A stretch of 64,000 nt of DNA from Dipteris shenzhenensis. Taxonomy: Eukaryota; Polypodiophyta; Polypodiopsida; Gleicheniales. The translations under genes were made by a program, and so were the position numbers. Below, in pieces: positions 11,001 through 24,884 of this stretch. The notes below the pieces were generated by a model. That model ran no database searches. It was not told the origin of the DNA and saw only the letters and a list, made by a program, of their open reading frames with translations. Location of the stretch: NCBI GenBank assembly GCA_047967505.1, contig CM106539.1, one strand, 5' to 3'. The first letter of the stretch is position 1. Each line of letters opens with the position of its first letter.

Positions 11001-14000
11001 CCTGAGATTCTTCATCTTGCCACTACCACGTTTGATGATATGGTGGCCCTCCTCATTGAGAACGATCGTCGCAATAAGGAAGCCACTCTTGCCTCTCCTA
11101 TTGATCATGCATTTGCTTGCACAAGCAAATGGAAGACCAAAAAGAACATTATTTGCAGGTTTTGCAAGAGGAAAGGACACATTGAAGCCCATTGCTTCAA
11201 GAAGAAAGCACGGGAACAAGAGAAGCATCATGCCAATCTTCTGGCTGAAGACGAAGCAACCTAAAGAGCCCCCAGAGGAGATACATGCAGCTACAGCAAA
11301 GGTTCACGGCCTCTATCTTGACGACAAGGATCCATTTGACCAGGGTTGGGCTTTCTAGGCCCCTATGCTATGTGTGTTTGTGTTGAGTCAAATAAAGGTT
11401 CTCAGCCTTGAGTTCCCCTTCGATAGCGTGCTCTTATGGCACCCCCTGTCCCTACTGCCCCTCGTCAAAGATGGCATGTGAACCAGCATGGGGCCCAAGA
11501 GGACCACATAGTACCTACCCTAGTCTATCCTCACAAGGGCGGGTACACCCACAATAGAGGCCCTCACTCTCTACCCTAGCCTCACTCACTGGGCAGGCAC
11601 ACCCACTCTCACTACGGTGACATCAAGAGATGACCTATAACAGGATCAACCCCCCAATGTTCAGAGTGTGTAGTACATCCCTAAGCATCCTACTCACAGT
11701 TACGCTGAAACGCATTTTAGAGCCCAGCCAGGTCTGAAACGCCGCTTCAGGGAAGATTGGATTCTGAAACGCGTTTCACGGTGTGAAACATTTCAGGACC
11801 CTAAAATGGCTGGCTGAAACATTTCAGCCAGTCTGAAATGCGTTTCAAGGCACAGAAACGGCCCGTTTCAGACAACAAAGTGTCTAGGGTCTCGAAAATC
11901 CGCCGCCAACCCGATTTTGGTCATTTTGATTTCGATTTTGGCCTCCTGTGCAATGTTTCACTCCTTCAGCCTCATACTCTCTCCATACTCAAGGTTTTCG
12001 AGCCCTCCTTGAGCCCCATTCACTCCTTTGTACTCCTTTCTCTCATGGACGCTGCTTCAGCCCTCCATCATCATCTACTCCCCTTCAGCCCTCCTTCAAA
12101 GCTCAAACTCCACTCCTTCAGCTCTCTTTCAGGCTTCAGCCATCCTTCAGCCCCCTCTTTCAGCCCTCTCTTTCAGCCTTCTAAGTTAACTTCCAAATTT
12201 GCTCCAGAATTTGGAGCTTTTGGTTTTGCTTGCAATTTTGCATAGAAATTTGGGGCTTTTGGGAAATTTCCCCTCTTTTGATTGCAATTTCTCGGGCTGC
12301 AATTTCTCAATGTACGAGGCGTTTGAACACTTTGCAGGCAGTTTTGGACTCAGATTGAGTGACATTGCAGACATATGCCATTATTTGCAGTGTCATTTTG
12401 GGAGTTTTTGGCGTTTGCAAGATATTTGGGTGCATTTTGAGCCTTTGATAGGCTGAGGCAGCAAGCTGTCCCTTGGTTTTGGACACCCATTTTCCTATAT
12501 TTGGAGCTTTTGGATTTTTTGCAGGTGTTTTGTAGAGAGATCTAGCAGAGATTCAAGTGAATCTAAACTGAATGTATTTGGAGTCAATAAGAGGTACTCT
12601 GCCCTGAGTTGTCCCCCAAAAATGAATGTGTTGTCTTTCACTTTGGTTGATGGTATTGACCACCCAATTCAGAGTAAGGGGGGATGACGAGTGATGGTTT
12701 GCCCTTGCCAGTCGCAAGATGACTGAAAAGTCACTACCACACGGTGATAGGACAAAATCTGTATCAAGTTTTTGAGCACTGTAAATAGCTGTGGGTAGGC
12801 ACATAGTTGTACACATCTAGCGTAGGTGTGGGCTTTTGGCATTTGTGGATTTTTCTTTCACAAGCATGATGGACTGATGTATAGTTTTTTGAGATAATAA
12901 AGTATGTTTTGCAAGGACTTCATGGGAAATGATGAAATGCAATGTGGTTGTACCAGACTTCCAGAGCAAGGTTGTCTAGTGTGTGATCAAGCAAAATGTT
13001 TTTGGGGTCATGTAAAGTCAAGTCATGAAGGGTTTCTTTACATTTTCCTAAGTCAATGTGCACTTGCATAATGTTACAAGAATTTGATATGTTATGGTGT
13101 CCATGTCAAAAGGCTTTTCATGTGTGTGTACGGGGTTGCATGCAAGCTTTAATGTGCATGCTAATGTGTGTGGGAATTGTGTGACTAAAGGTCCAAAATG
13201 TGCATTTAATGTGATTTGGGAAAAATGTCCTGAGAGTGGTAAAATGTCACTGATGAGGTGGCAAATTAGGCTGAGGTGGCTGGACTGATTGGGAAGGCAT
13301 CCTGCACATGCAAGGTGGCTACATGATAAATGAAGGGGAGCTTCTAGGCTGTGAGCTGGAGCTACGTGGAGATGGCGGCTGGGAGCAGATTCGGTTTTAC
13401 ACTAGAAGAATCTACGTAGGTAGGGGCTCTGCGAAATAAAGGTGGAACGATCAAAGAGGTTGGGGAGGCTCACAGTTGTTGATGGGAGGTCGTGCGTGAG
13501 CAGGAAGCTGAAACCTGTGCATGAAGACATCGCGTGTGTTGACAAAGAGAGCTTTGTGAGCTAGGGAAGTTGTGGTGGTGACTGTGTATGTGACAGGTCT
13601 GGGATTTCAACTGGAGGAGCTTGGAGTAGATGGGCTCCAGGTGCTTCATGTTGACGAACTTTATGGCACAATTGGCTCTGGTTGGAGTCTTGTAGCAAAC
13701 TCTATGGCAGTTGCTTGAGGTGCTTCTGCTGGCTGGAGGTTCAGAGCGACGCAGAGGCCTGTGAGCGACAGAGAGTATGCACCATGCGCTTCTTGGTTTC
13801 ATGGGGAAGGCGTCGCTACTACACAGGCTGAAGGACCTTGAAGAGGCGTGAGCTCCATGAGCTCTATGAGCATGAGAGAAGTCGTGAAGGTGGAGATGAG
13901 CGACGAGCTGTAGCAGACCAGCGTCGAGAGCACTGGCTATTGCTCTTATTGGGAGCTGCTGGATTTGAGGAGGATGACTATGCGGGTAGTTTGCTTTGGA

Positions 14001-17000
14001 AGGAGCTATATGGCTGTGGCGTCATTTCTGTTGGCTGGAGGTCCTTGGACGGAGGTTGTGTGTGAGTAAGAGGGTGCTGCAATGTGCGCACGGGTTGGCT
14101 AGTTGTGGTGTGAGCACTCAGTTGCTTCGAAGCTGGAAATAGTGAGGCCTTGGGCCGGGTGCCGGGTGTTGCTACACAGTGTAGAGACCTCAACTGATAG
14201 AATCTCCAGAGATGGCAGGCTGCATCATTGCTAGTGCTCGATGATGATCTTGGGAAAGATATGATAAGGTTAGCTTGTAAGTTGATATCTTGAAGAGTCA
14301 CGAAGATAGCCTTCATGTGGGCTGTGGGTTCATAGTATTCTGAGGCTGACTGTTTTTTGAGTTTTGGGGGGAAGTTCAGTTCTAAGTTCAGTCTGTTTCA
14401 GGCTGTGTAGTCTTTTGGTTCTCTCTGAGTCTGTGTGATCTATGTTCAGCCAGTTTTTGTGGGGGGGTTGTCTCAGTGTCTAATATAAAGACACCTGCTC
14501 TGAAACCTGGTTCATAAGCTCATCATCTACGAGCCCACATTGCAGCTGATCCCTATGAAGTCTCGGCTATCTGACGTGGTGAAGTACATAATTCTTGGTT
14601 GTCTTTCCTTTTTTTTCTTATCAACTGGAGGTCCTTGGACGGAGGTTGTGTGTGAGTAAGAGGGTGCTGCAATGTGCGCACGGGTTGGCTACTTGTGGTG
14701 TGAGCACTCAGTTGCTTCAAAGCTGGAAATAGTGAGGCCTTGGGCCACAGGCGGGTGCCGGGTGTTGCTGCAGAGACCTCAACTGATAGAATCTCCAGAG
14801 ATGGCGGGCTACATCATTGCTAGTGCTCGATGATGATCTTGGGAAAGATATGATAAGGTTAGCTTGTGGGTTGATATCTTGAAGAGTCACGAAGATAGCC
14901 TTCATGTGGGTTGTGGGTTCATAGTATTCTGAGGCTGACTGTTTTCTGAGTTTTGGGGGGAAGTTCAGTCTGTTTCGGGCTGTGTAGTCTTTTGGCTCTC
15001 TCTGAGTCTGTGTGATCTATGTTCAGCCAGTTTTTGTGGGGGGTTTGTCTCGGTGCCTAATATAAAGACACCTGCTCTGAAACCTGGCTCATAAGCTCAT
15101 CATCTACGAGCCCACATTGCAGCTGATCCCTACGAAGTCTCGGCTATCTGACGTGGTGAAGTACATAATTCCTGGTTGTCTTTCCTTTTTTATCATCTTT
15201 TTGGTGATCATGCTGGGGACAGGAGGAGTTTTGAATTGAGATTGGGTTCTCAAGACAAAACGGCCCAGAAGAATTGGCTAGGGAATGTTGCTTGAATTTT
15301 TGTGTGGTTAGGGATTGAAACTATGAAGACAAAGCCTCGCATGAGAGTGATTCATTGTGAGTTATGTGGGGAGTGTGAACACAGGAGAGATAGATGCCTT
15401 GATGTTGAACTTCGGGTGATACGTCTCCGTGCTAAGGTTCAAAAGGCTTTGAAAGTGATTGCTCTTAGGAAGAAGAATGCCAGTTAGATGCAGGGTAAGC
15501 TTTCTTCAGTAGAGTGATTATTTATTTCCCAGAAGAGGTTGGGTGGTATTTCTGGTTGGAAGTGTGTTTGAGATAAGTTAGTCAGGAGGAGAGATGGCTC
15601 ATGAATTTCCTCGATTTCACGGGTTGCCCAATGAAGACCCACAGAGGTTTTTAGAGTGTTTGGAGTTCACAGCTCTTATTAAAGACAGGAATGCTCCAGA
15701 AGTCCTTCTTCAGATTCTATCCTTTTGTTTGTTGGGAGAAGCGAAAACTTGGCTGCAGACTTTCTCTGCAAGGATGCGTGATGATCAGGGTGCTCACAGA
15801 AACCCAGCAAATGAGTAAGAGGATCTTACATCCAGAACTCAAGAATATCATGCTTGCTTATAATATTTTCGAGAAATGGTGAATAGATGTTATCGGTCCT
15901 CTACCCATGACAGCCAGGGGAAATTGTTATATGCTGACAGCTGTGGATTATTTGACGAGATGGGCTAAAGCACGAGCAGTACGGGCTGTCAATGCAAAAT
16001 CTGTATGTGAATTTGTGTATGAGGATATCTGCTGTAGATTTGCACCACTGGAATTGCTTTTTGATAGAGGTCCAGGTTTCAAGAGTGAACTGATGGATTT
16101 ATTATGTGGTAAGCTGAAGATTAAACACAAATATGCAAGTCCCTATTACCCTCAATGTAATGGGGTGAATGAAAAATTTAATGGTGTGTGTACTAATATC
16201 ATGGGAAAGATCTGTTAGAAAAGAGAGAGTGAGAGAGCAGGAAGCAAGAGAGCTGAACGTAGTGCTTGCAATAGAAGAAGTCACTAATACAAGAAGTAGG
16301 ATGGGTTTTGTCTAAGTGACAAAACCTTATCCTTTACTAACCGTAGTTAGTGAACTAACTGTGGTTAGGGGGAAAAACCTCTAAATGAGGAAAAAGTGCC
16401 CCTAACCTATTTATTACATTACATTCGTCACTGCTGAATTATAATAATAATTCTAACACCCCCCTGCAGTGCCAATGTCATGTACAAGGAAATGATCAAT
16501 CACCAAAAGGATATAAGTTCAGGGCACTACGATATGCCTCAAACTTTTCACGTGGAAGTGCTTTGGTGAAGATGTCTGTAACATTGTCATGTGTTGACAC
16601 ATAGATCATACTGATCTCTCCTGCATGCAACTTCTCTCTGACATAGTGATAGTGAATCTCAATGTGCTTCGTGCGAGCATGAAACACAGGATTCTTTGCC
16701 ACTGCTATAGCACTCTAACTATCAGTGAGAATCGGAGCAGGACCCTCCAATGAAAGATGAAGATCAGCAAATAAACGACGCAGCCAAACACATCAACTGT
16801 CCCTGTGAAAGCTGCCCTGTACTCAGCTTCACATGAGGAGGTAGCCACTGTAGACTGTTTCTTGCTCAACCAAGAAATGCAACCATGTCCTAGAAAGAAA
16901 CAATTCCCACTAGTAGACTGCCTAGTATCATAGTCTCCAACCCAATCTGAGTCACTGTAAACATGCATCTGCAAGTCACCCCCTCTCGGAAACATCAAGC

Positions 17001-20000
17001 CAAAAGACTTTGTACTTTGCAAGTAACGGAAGATGCGTTTTACAGCCTGCCAATGCATAATCTTTGGGCTGTGAATATACCTACTCACCAGAGAAACTGA
17101 AAACTGAATATCAGGTCGTGTATTGCAGAGATAAATGAGGCATCCAACAGCCTGACTATAGAGTGTGACATCAATTGATTCACCTGCATCATGCATTGTA
17201 AGCTTCAGCCCCGGCTCCATCGGAGTGGACATAGGCTTGCAATCATGCACGTTGAATCTGTCCAAGAGCTTTTGAACATACTTGGACTGAGACATAACAA
17301 TACCATGTTTCTCTTGAAAAAATTGGATCCCCAAAAAGAAATATAACAAGCCCAAGTCTGACATATCAAAAGTAGCTTTCAATTGAGCCTTGAAATCTGC
17401 AATTACTTCCCCATTTGATCCGGTGAGCAGCATGTCATCTACATAAAGAATGATGACCAGAATATCCCCCCCATCTTTCTTGATGTAGAGGGTGCTCTCA
17501 GTTGGACTATGGTGCAGCCCCTTGCTGGTCAGAAAGGCATCAATTTTGGCATACCATGCACGTGGGCCTTGTTTCAGCCCATACAAAGCTTTATTCAGTC
17601 CTTTTTCTGAGCATATCCTTTTGCAACCAGCCTTGCCTTGTACCCATCAATGGACCCATCTGGCTTTATTTTGACTTTGAAAACCCACCGTGTACCTATG
17701 GCATTCTTACCTGGTGGCAAATCCACAACATCCCAAGTCTGCTTTTTATGAATGGACTGCAACTCATCGTGCATGGCATTCATCCAATGCACATTATCTT
17801 TTGCTTCTTCAAATGTGTCAGGCTCCTCCTCATCAAGAAGAGTACCTGCATAAGCTGATTCAACTGAATGAGCTCCCTCCATGTGCCTTACTGCACTACG
17901 AGTTCTGCCAGGCAATGGAGCTTCAAGCCTACTCTCCCTGAGAGTCTGAAGCAACCAATGCGGGACTGTTTTGGCTGTGTGTATCTCTTGAATTTCTTGC
18001 ATGACGACTTCATCCACACCCTCAGGTTGTACCAATTCAGCTGGGGGCTGAATCTGTACTTGTGGAGCTGGCGGAGGTTGCTGTAAATTCTGATTTTCAG
18101 CGGGGGAACCAAATGCTATAGGAAGCATCCCCTCAAACACATCATCTGAAGAGGCCGGAATCTGAAATTCAGCATTTGTATGTGCAGAATTTTCAGAGAA
18201 TATGACATCTCTACTGACAAAAATCTTGCATGTAGCAGGATTGTAGGGACGATAGCCTTTGCTTTGTGAACTATATCCCACAAAAATGCATTTTAGTGCC
18301 TTATCTGACAACTTGTGTCTGAACTCCACAGGCACGTGGGCATATGCAACACAACCAAAAACTGTGAAGTGGTCCATTGAAGGCTTTCTCCCATGCCATG
18401 CCTCATAGGGAGTGATTGTCTTCAAAGCCTTTGTAGGAGCCCGATTTAAAATATAGTTGGCACACATGAGGCCTCCAGCCAAAACCTGTGAGGCAACTTC
18501 TTACTTGTGAGCATGCATCTATCCATTTCCATGGTGGTGCGATTCTTCCGCTCAGCTTTGCCATTCTGTTGAGGTGTAAGCCTCACTGTAAGCTGATGCA
18601 TAATGCCTTTTTCTTTCAGAAATGTCTCAAATTCATGAGACATGTACTCCCTCCCTCGATCTGTGCGAAGTGTCTGCACCTTGAGTCCTGTCTCATTTTC
18701 AACCATAGCCACAAAGTGTTTGAAATGCATAAACACTTCTGATTTTGCCTTAAGACCATAGACCCAAGTGTAGTTGGTAAAGTCATCTATGAATGTAACA
18801 AAATAGAGATAACCCCCAAAAGCAGGTGTCCTCATGGGACCGCAGACATCACTGTGAATAAGCTGCAATTTTCTTGTAGCTTTCACTGCACCATCCTTCT
18901 TGAAGGGAAGCCTATGCATTTTGCCAAGAATGCAACCTTCACATGCATGAGGAGGAGGCGACTCCGAAGGAGGTAATGCATCAACCATATCATGCCTCTG
19001 AAGTGTCATTAAGCTGCCATAGCTCATGTGCCCATACCTGGCATGCCATAACTCCGCATTGTGCATCGCAGCAGTGGGAGTGCTAACTGATAATGCAAGA
19101 TGGGATCTTTTTTCATATAAATCAAGCTAAAAAAGACCCCGATACAAAGTGCCAGACAACCTCAAAGCATATTCATTTTCTTTGTCTCTAACTGCACACT
19201 TGTCATCATCAAAAACAACCTAAAATCCTCCTCTATTGAGTGAGGACACTGAAAGAAAATTCTTCTTTATACCTGGCACATAGAGTACATCTGATATTCT
19301 GAAATCTGTGCCATCAGTGGATGTGAGAATAATGTCTCCCACTCCACACACTGAATGAGAAGAATTATTTACACAAGTTACCTTCTTCTTGGTGGGTGAA
19401 GAATGCAAAGTTACAAACAGATTTTTCTTGGAAGTGATGTGCTTTGAAGCACCACTATCAAAATACCAAGTATGTAGTGTCTCATCAACACTGAAAGAGC
19501 ATTCATCCTTTGAAGGATCGTAACTGCAAGTCAAAAAAGCATATGGGTCATCATCATTAGTGGCTGTAGTATCTGAACTACCCACTAAAAAATCATAAGT
19601 GCAAGTCAAAAAGACATAGTGCTCTTCAACCAAGTGGGCTGCAACATCTCCTCCATCATGGCAATGTGGACCTGATGCATCTGATACAGCCATACCGGAA
19701 TCCCTTTTCTTTCTTTTCTTTGGCTATGCGCTTCTTGCACTCTCCAATATAATGACCTGGCTTCTTGCAATGATGACAGATGCCCTTCTTTTTCTGCTTG
19801 TCTGTATCACCCTGTGCCTTATAAGAAGGCTATCCAGAATCAGCTTTATGCTGATGTGTGGGCTGATTGGCATGTGGCTTATGCTGCCCTTTACCCTTGG
19901 GCTTGAACTTGGAGAGCATAGCATGCTCGCCAGCCCGGGTTGCCATATTTCTACGTGTTTGTTCCTCCTGCAACAAAAGTCCTACCAACTCGTGAAAGGA

Positions 20001-23000
20001 GAGAGGATTGCTGCCCCCCCTCAATGACAAATTCAGCGAGGTGTGGAATTCATGGAATCTCCCTCCTCCATATGTGTATGGGAAAGTTCTCGCTTCAGAA
20101 AGGAAACTATGGCATCCTTTCTTGCTGCAAACATACTCTCCAGTATTACCCAAGCTGCCATAGATGTCTTGCATGACCGAATATGAGGTATAATGAACCT
20201 CTTGACAAAAAGAGAAATTACTGAAAGAGCTTGTGCATCTCTAGAGTCCCATCTTTTCTGCTCTGCTATGGGAGCTCCTAAAGCGGCTGCTCCAATCACC
20301 TGTGCTGTATTTGTACCTCTACCCTTGCCTCCAGCTGTAGGAGTGACAGGTATAGGCGTTGTATCTAGTCTTTCTTCATCTCCATTGACATAATCCCAAA
20401 GATTTCTGCCAACTAAGATATTGCGAACCATGAAACTCCACAAGAAGTAGTTGGTGCCATCCAACTTATCTTCCTGTGTGAGAACCCCGAACACCTCATT
20501 TGAGTTGTTCTGTGCCATTTTTGCCAGATAAACTCAGAAATACAGCAAACTGAACAAGTAAAATCCCTTCCTAGGATGTAAGATGCACAAGTAAAATCTG
20601 CAAAGAAAAAATATGCCCACAGTGACAAATACTGTCACAGCCTATCAAAGGCTCAAAATGCACCACAATGCTCTGCTCAATGCCCAAAAATCTGCAAAAG
20701 GTGGCAAAAGTTTGCAATTGGACTCGTACTGAGTCCAAAACTGTTTGCAGACTTCCAAAATGCTTTTTTACCTGCAAAATTGCAACCCAAATGCAAAAGC
20801 CCCAATGTGTTGTGGGAAATTGCATACAAAAGAGGGCAAATGGTCTAAAAGCCCCAAACGTTGCACAAATTGCACTCTGCTTGCAAAAGCCCCAAATTTC
20901 ACTGCAAAATTACAGTGTGATTGCAAAAGCCCCAAATTTTAGACAACCTGCAACCCAAATGCAATGTCTGCCCACAAATACAGAATGCCCCAAATTCTCT
21001 GCAAGATCTAAGCCAAACAATGGCTATCTGCAAACAATGCCTGCCAAAAAACCAACTACTAGAGTACCTGCTTGAATATAACCTGCACAGAAGTGTGAAT
21101 GCCAACGAAAAGTACAAGAGCTTGCAAAATATACGGATATCCGTACTGTGTACGGATTTGCAGCAACCTGTACGGATGTACAGATTTCTGTGTACGAACG
21201 TATGGTCCTCCTTCTTGTACGGACAATCGGCCCAGATCTGTACGGAACAAGTAGTACGGCGCATGTACGACGGATGCATGGAATAGCTACGAATGTACGG
21301 CTGTACGGAACGGTCCGTGCAACTTGTACGGACATCAGCGCAAGAGCAACGTACGGACGACGAGCTACTATACAGGTTTCGTATAGTCGACTGACAATGG
21401 TACGACTGCACAAGGATGGCGCACGAATCGATGGTACGGACAACGAACAGGCTAAGTACCTGCAGCACTTTACCTACGTACGGACGCGCTACTTGCAGTA
21501 CTAGCAGTATGGGCGTTGTACAGAATAGTGGCGCAGATGTACGGGCTTGCGCAGGTACAGTACGGACAGCAGGAGCGTGAGCTTCGTGAATTGAAGCGTG
21601 AGCTGTACAGTTGTAAGGAACTATTGAGCAGGGAGCTAGGCAAGAAGTTAGGAGCAGGAAGCTTGCGGGCTAGGAAGCAAAAAAGCAGAACCCCTGCTCT
21701 AATACCAAATGTTAGAAAAGAGAGAGTGAGAGAGCAGGAAGCAAGAGAGCTGAACGTAGTGCTTGCAATAGAAGAAGTGACTAATACAAGAAGTAGGATG
21801 GGTTTTGTGTAAGTGACAAAACCTTATCCTTCACTAACCGTAGTTAGTGAACTAACTGTGGTTAGGGGGAAAAACCTCTAAATGAGGGAAAAGTGCCCCT
21901 AACCTATTTATTACATTACATTGGTCACTGCTGAATTATAATAATAATTCTAACAAGATCATGAGAACCTATGAGAAGGAGTGGGATCTTGCTTTGCACT
22001 GGGCTTTATGGGCTTACAGAGTTGCAATAAAAGAAGGCACCCAATTTTCACCATTTCATCTTGTTTACGGGAAAGAAGCTCTATTACCCTTGGAAGTAGA
22101 AATTCCTGCATTACAGATGTTAATGAAGATAAACGAGGATTCAATTTCTACTTTCCAGAACCGATTATTGGATTTGCAGGAAGCACAACTAGACAGACAA
22201 AAGGCGGTGGAACATTATGCTTTAATTCAAGAGGAGAATCAAAAGAGAGCAAACAGGAAGTTCAGGGATAAGAAAATCGGGGAGGGTGATCTAGTTTTGA
22301 GATACAATAGTAGTCTCGATTCTACCTTCAAGAAGAAATTTGTGACCAAATGGGATGGACCTTTTCGTGTGACAAAGAAATTCAAAAATGGATCATATCA
22401 ACTTGAGGATTTGGATGGTCAGCAGCATAAGAATAGAGTCAATGGCTTCAGACTAAAGAAATACTTTCATAGGATCATGAGTGTGGGCGGCTGTGGACCT
22501 ACTGTGATGAAACTAGACAAGCCGGAAGATCTCATGGATGAGGATATCTATGAAGAAATGCAAATCTTATATACCCCTGTCTGCAAGACATGAATGTCTG
22601 CAAACTTGGGGATGGCAAAATCTGTATCAAGTTTTGATCACTCTAAATAGCTGTGGGTAGGCACATAGTTGTACACATCTAGGGTAGGTGTGGGCTTTTG
22701 GCATTTGTGGATTTTTCTTTCACAAGCATGATGGACTGATGTATAGTTTTTTGAGATAATAAAGTATGTTTTGCAGGGACTTCATGGGAAATGATGTAAT
22801 GCAATGTGGTTGTACCAGACTTCCAGAGCAAGGGTGTCTAGCGTGTGATCAAGCGAAATGTTTTTGGGGTCATGTAAAGTCAAGTCATGAAGGTTTTTTT
22901 TATACTCCTAAGTCAATGTGCACTTGCATGTTACATGAATTTGATATGTTATGGTGTCCATGTCAAAGGGCTTTTCATGTGTGTGTACGGGGTTGCATGC

Positions 23001-24838
23001 AAGCTTTAATGTGCATGCTAACCTGTGTGGGAATTGTGTGACTAAAGGTCCAAAACGTGCATTTAATGTGATTTGGGGGAAATGTCTTGAGAGTGGTAAA
23101 ATGTCACTGATGAGGTGGGGCTGAGGTGGCTGGACTGATTGGGAAGGCATCCTGCACATGCAAGGTGGCTACGTGATGGATGAAGGGGAGCTTCTAGGCT
23201 GTGAGCTGGAGCTACGTGGAGATGGCGGCTGGGAGCAGATTCGGTTTTACGCTGGGAGAATCTACGTAGGTAGGGGCTCTGCGAAATAAAGGTGGAACGA
23301 TCAGAGAGGTTGGGGAGGCTCGCAGTTGTTGATGGGAGGTCGTGCGTGAGCAAGAAGCTGAAACCTGTGCATGAAGACATCGTGTGTGTTGACAAAGAGA
23401 GCTTTGTGAGCTAGGGAAGTTGTGGTGGTGACTGTGTATGTGACAGGTCTGGGATTTCCACTGGAGGAGCTTGGAGTAGATGGGCTCCAGGTGCTTCAGA
23501 CAAACTTTATGGCACAATTGGCTCTGGCTGGAGTCTTGTAGCAAACTCTATGGCAGTTGCTTGAGGTGCTTCTGCTGGCTGGAGGTTCAGAGCGACGCAG
23601 AGGCCTGTGAGCGACAGAGAGTATGCACCATGCGCTTCTTGGTTTCATGGGGAAGGCGTCACTACTACACGGGCTGAAGGACCTTGAAGAGGCGTGAGCT
23701 CCATGAGCTCTATGAGCATGAGAGAAGTCGTGAAGGTGGAGATGAGCGACGAGCTGTAGCAGACCAGCGTGGAGAGCACTAGCTATTGCTCTTATTGGGA
23801 GCTGCTGGATTTGAGGAGGATGACTATGCCGGCAGTTTGCTTTGGAAGGAGCTATATGGCTGTGGCGTCATTTCTGCTGGCTGGAGGTCCTTGGACGGAG
23901 GTTGTGTGTGAGTAAGAGGGTGCTGCAATGTGCGCACGGGTTGGCTAGTTGTGGTGTGAGCACTCAGTTGCTTCAAAGCTGGAAATAGTGAGGCCTTGGG
24001 CCACAGGCGGGTGCCGGGTGTTGCTGCACAGTGCAGAGAAATCAACTGATAGAATCTCCAGAGATGGCGGGCTGCATCATTGCTAGTGCTCGATGATGAT
24101 CTTGGGAAAGATATGATAAGGTTAGCTTGTGGGTTGATATCTTGAAGAGTCACGAAGATAGCCTTCATGTGGGCTGTGGGTTCATAGTATTCTGAGGCTG
24201 ACTGTTTTCTGAGTTTTGGGGGGAAGTTTAGTTCTAAGTTCAGTCTGTTTCGGGCTGTGTAGTCTTTTGGTTCTCTCTGAGTCTGTGTGATCTATGTTCA
24301 GCCAGTTTTTGTGGGGGGGTTGTCTCGGTGCCTAATATAAAGACACCTGCTCTGAAACCTGGTTCATAAGCTCATCATCTACGAGCCCACATTGCAGCTG
24401 ATCCCTATGAAGTCTCGGCTATCTGACGTGGTGAAGTACATAATTCCTGGTTGTCTTTCCTTTTTTTTCTTATCAACCGGAGGTGTTGGATAGTTGGACT
24501 TGCTCTTTGCAGTATTGCAATGGAGGGGGGATCAGTCTACTCTTAAGTGTTGGGTCTCACACTCTTTGCTCTGAAGGGGGGTGTTGGAGATATTATAGCC
24601 AAAGAGTGTCTTGGTTTGAAGTGTTGGTGTGTAATACTAGGTGATCTAGTACTAGTCTATGTGTGTGAGTCATGTGTGAGTGCCATGTGTCATCATGGGA
24701 CTTTTCCCATATGCACTAGGTGCTAGTGTGTGAGTGAGTAGCCTAGAAAGGCTTGTACTTCACTCGTCTTGTGATATACTTGATGAATGAATGAAAGCCT
24801 TCTTCATGTCTTCATTGAGAATTATTTCCTCACATCCT

Positions 24839-24884
<46 letters not shown>

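Larger units (their letters stand above)
16213..21955 (-). mobile_element. Copia-C, complete Ty1/copia insertion with 5-bp target duplication
   Basis: 5743 bp, minus orientation, flanked by AGATC at 16208-16212 and 21956-21960. The LTRs start TGTTAG and end CTAACA. PBS and polypurine tract are in place. Gag, protease, integrase, RT and RNase H homology follow in copia order, with stops, frameshifts and two internal deletions. It is inserted in the gypsy-B integrase and is sense to CFAP58. Confidence 0.95.
12760..24475 (+). mobile_element. Gypsy-B, long-LTR Ty3/gypsy element, internally deleted and split by copia-C
   Basis: Two long repeats (12760-14623 plus a partial copy to 15195, and 22623-24475) bracket a gag-like ORF and a split integrase in the same orientation. 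The protease-RT-RNase H region is missing. Polypurine-like CTTGGGGATGGCAAAA precedes the right LTR. No matching 5-bp target duplication was found, so the outer ends may be rearranged. Copia-C sits in the integrase. Confidence 0.75.

Noticed and set aside
12553-12816. Minus-strand 87-codon ORF before gypsy-B
   Set aside because: No domain recognised and it crosses into the LTR; treated as unassigned.
13978-14316. Minus-strand ORFs repeated in both gypsy-B LTRs
   Set aside because: Their repetition comes from LTR duplication; no protein family and no expected coding role.
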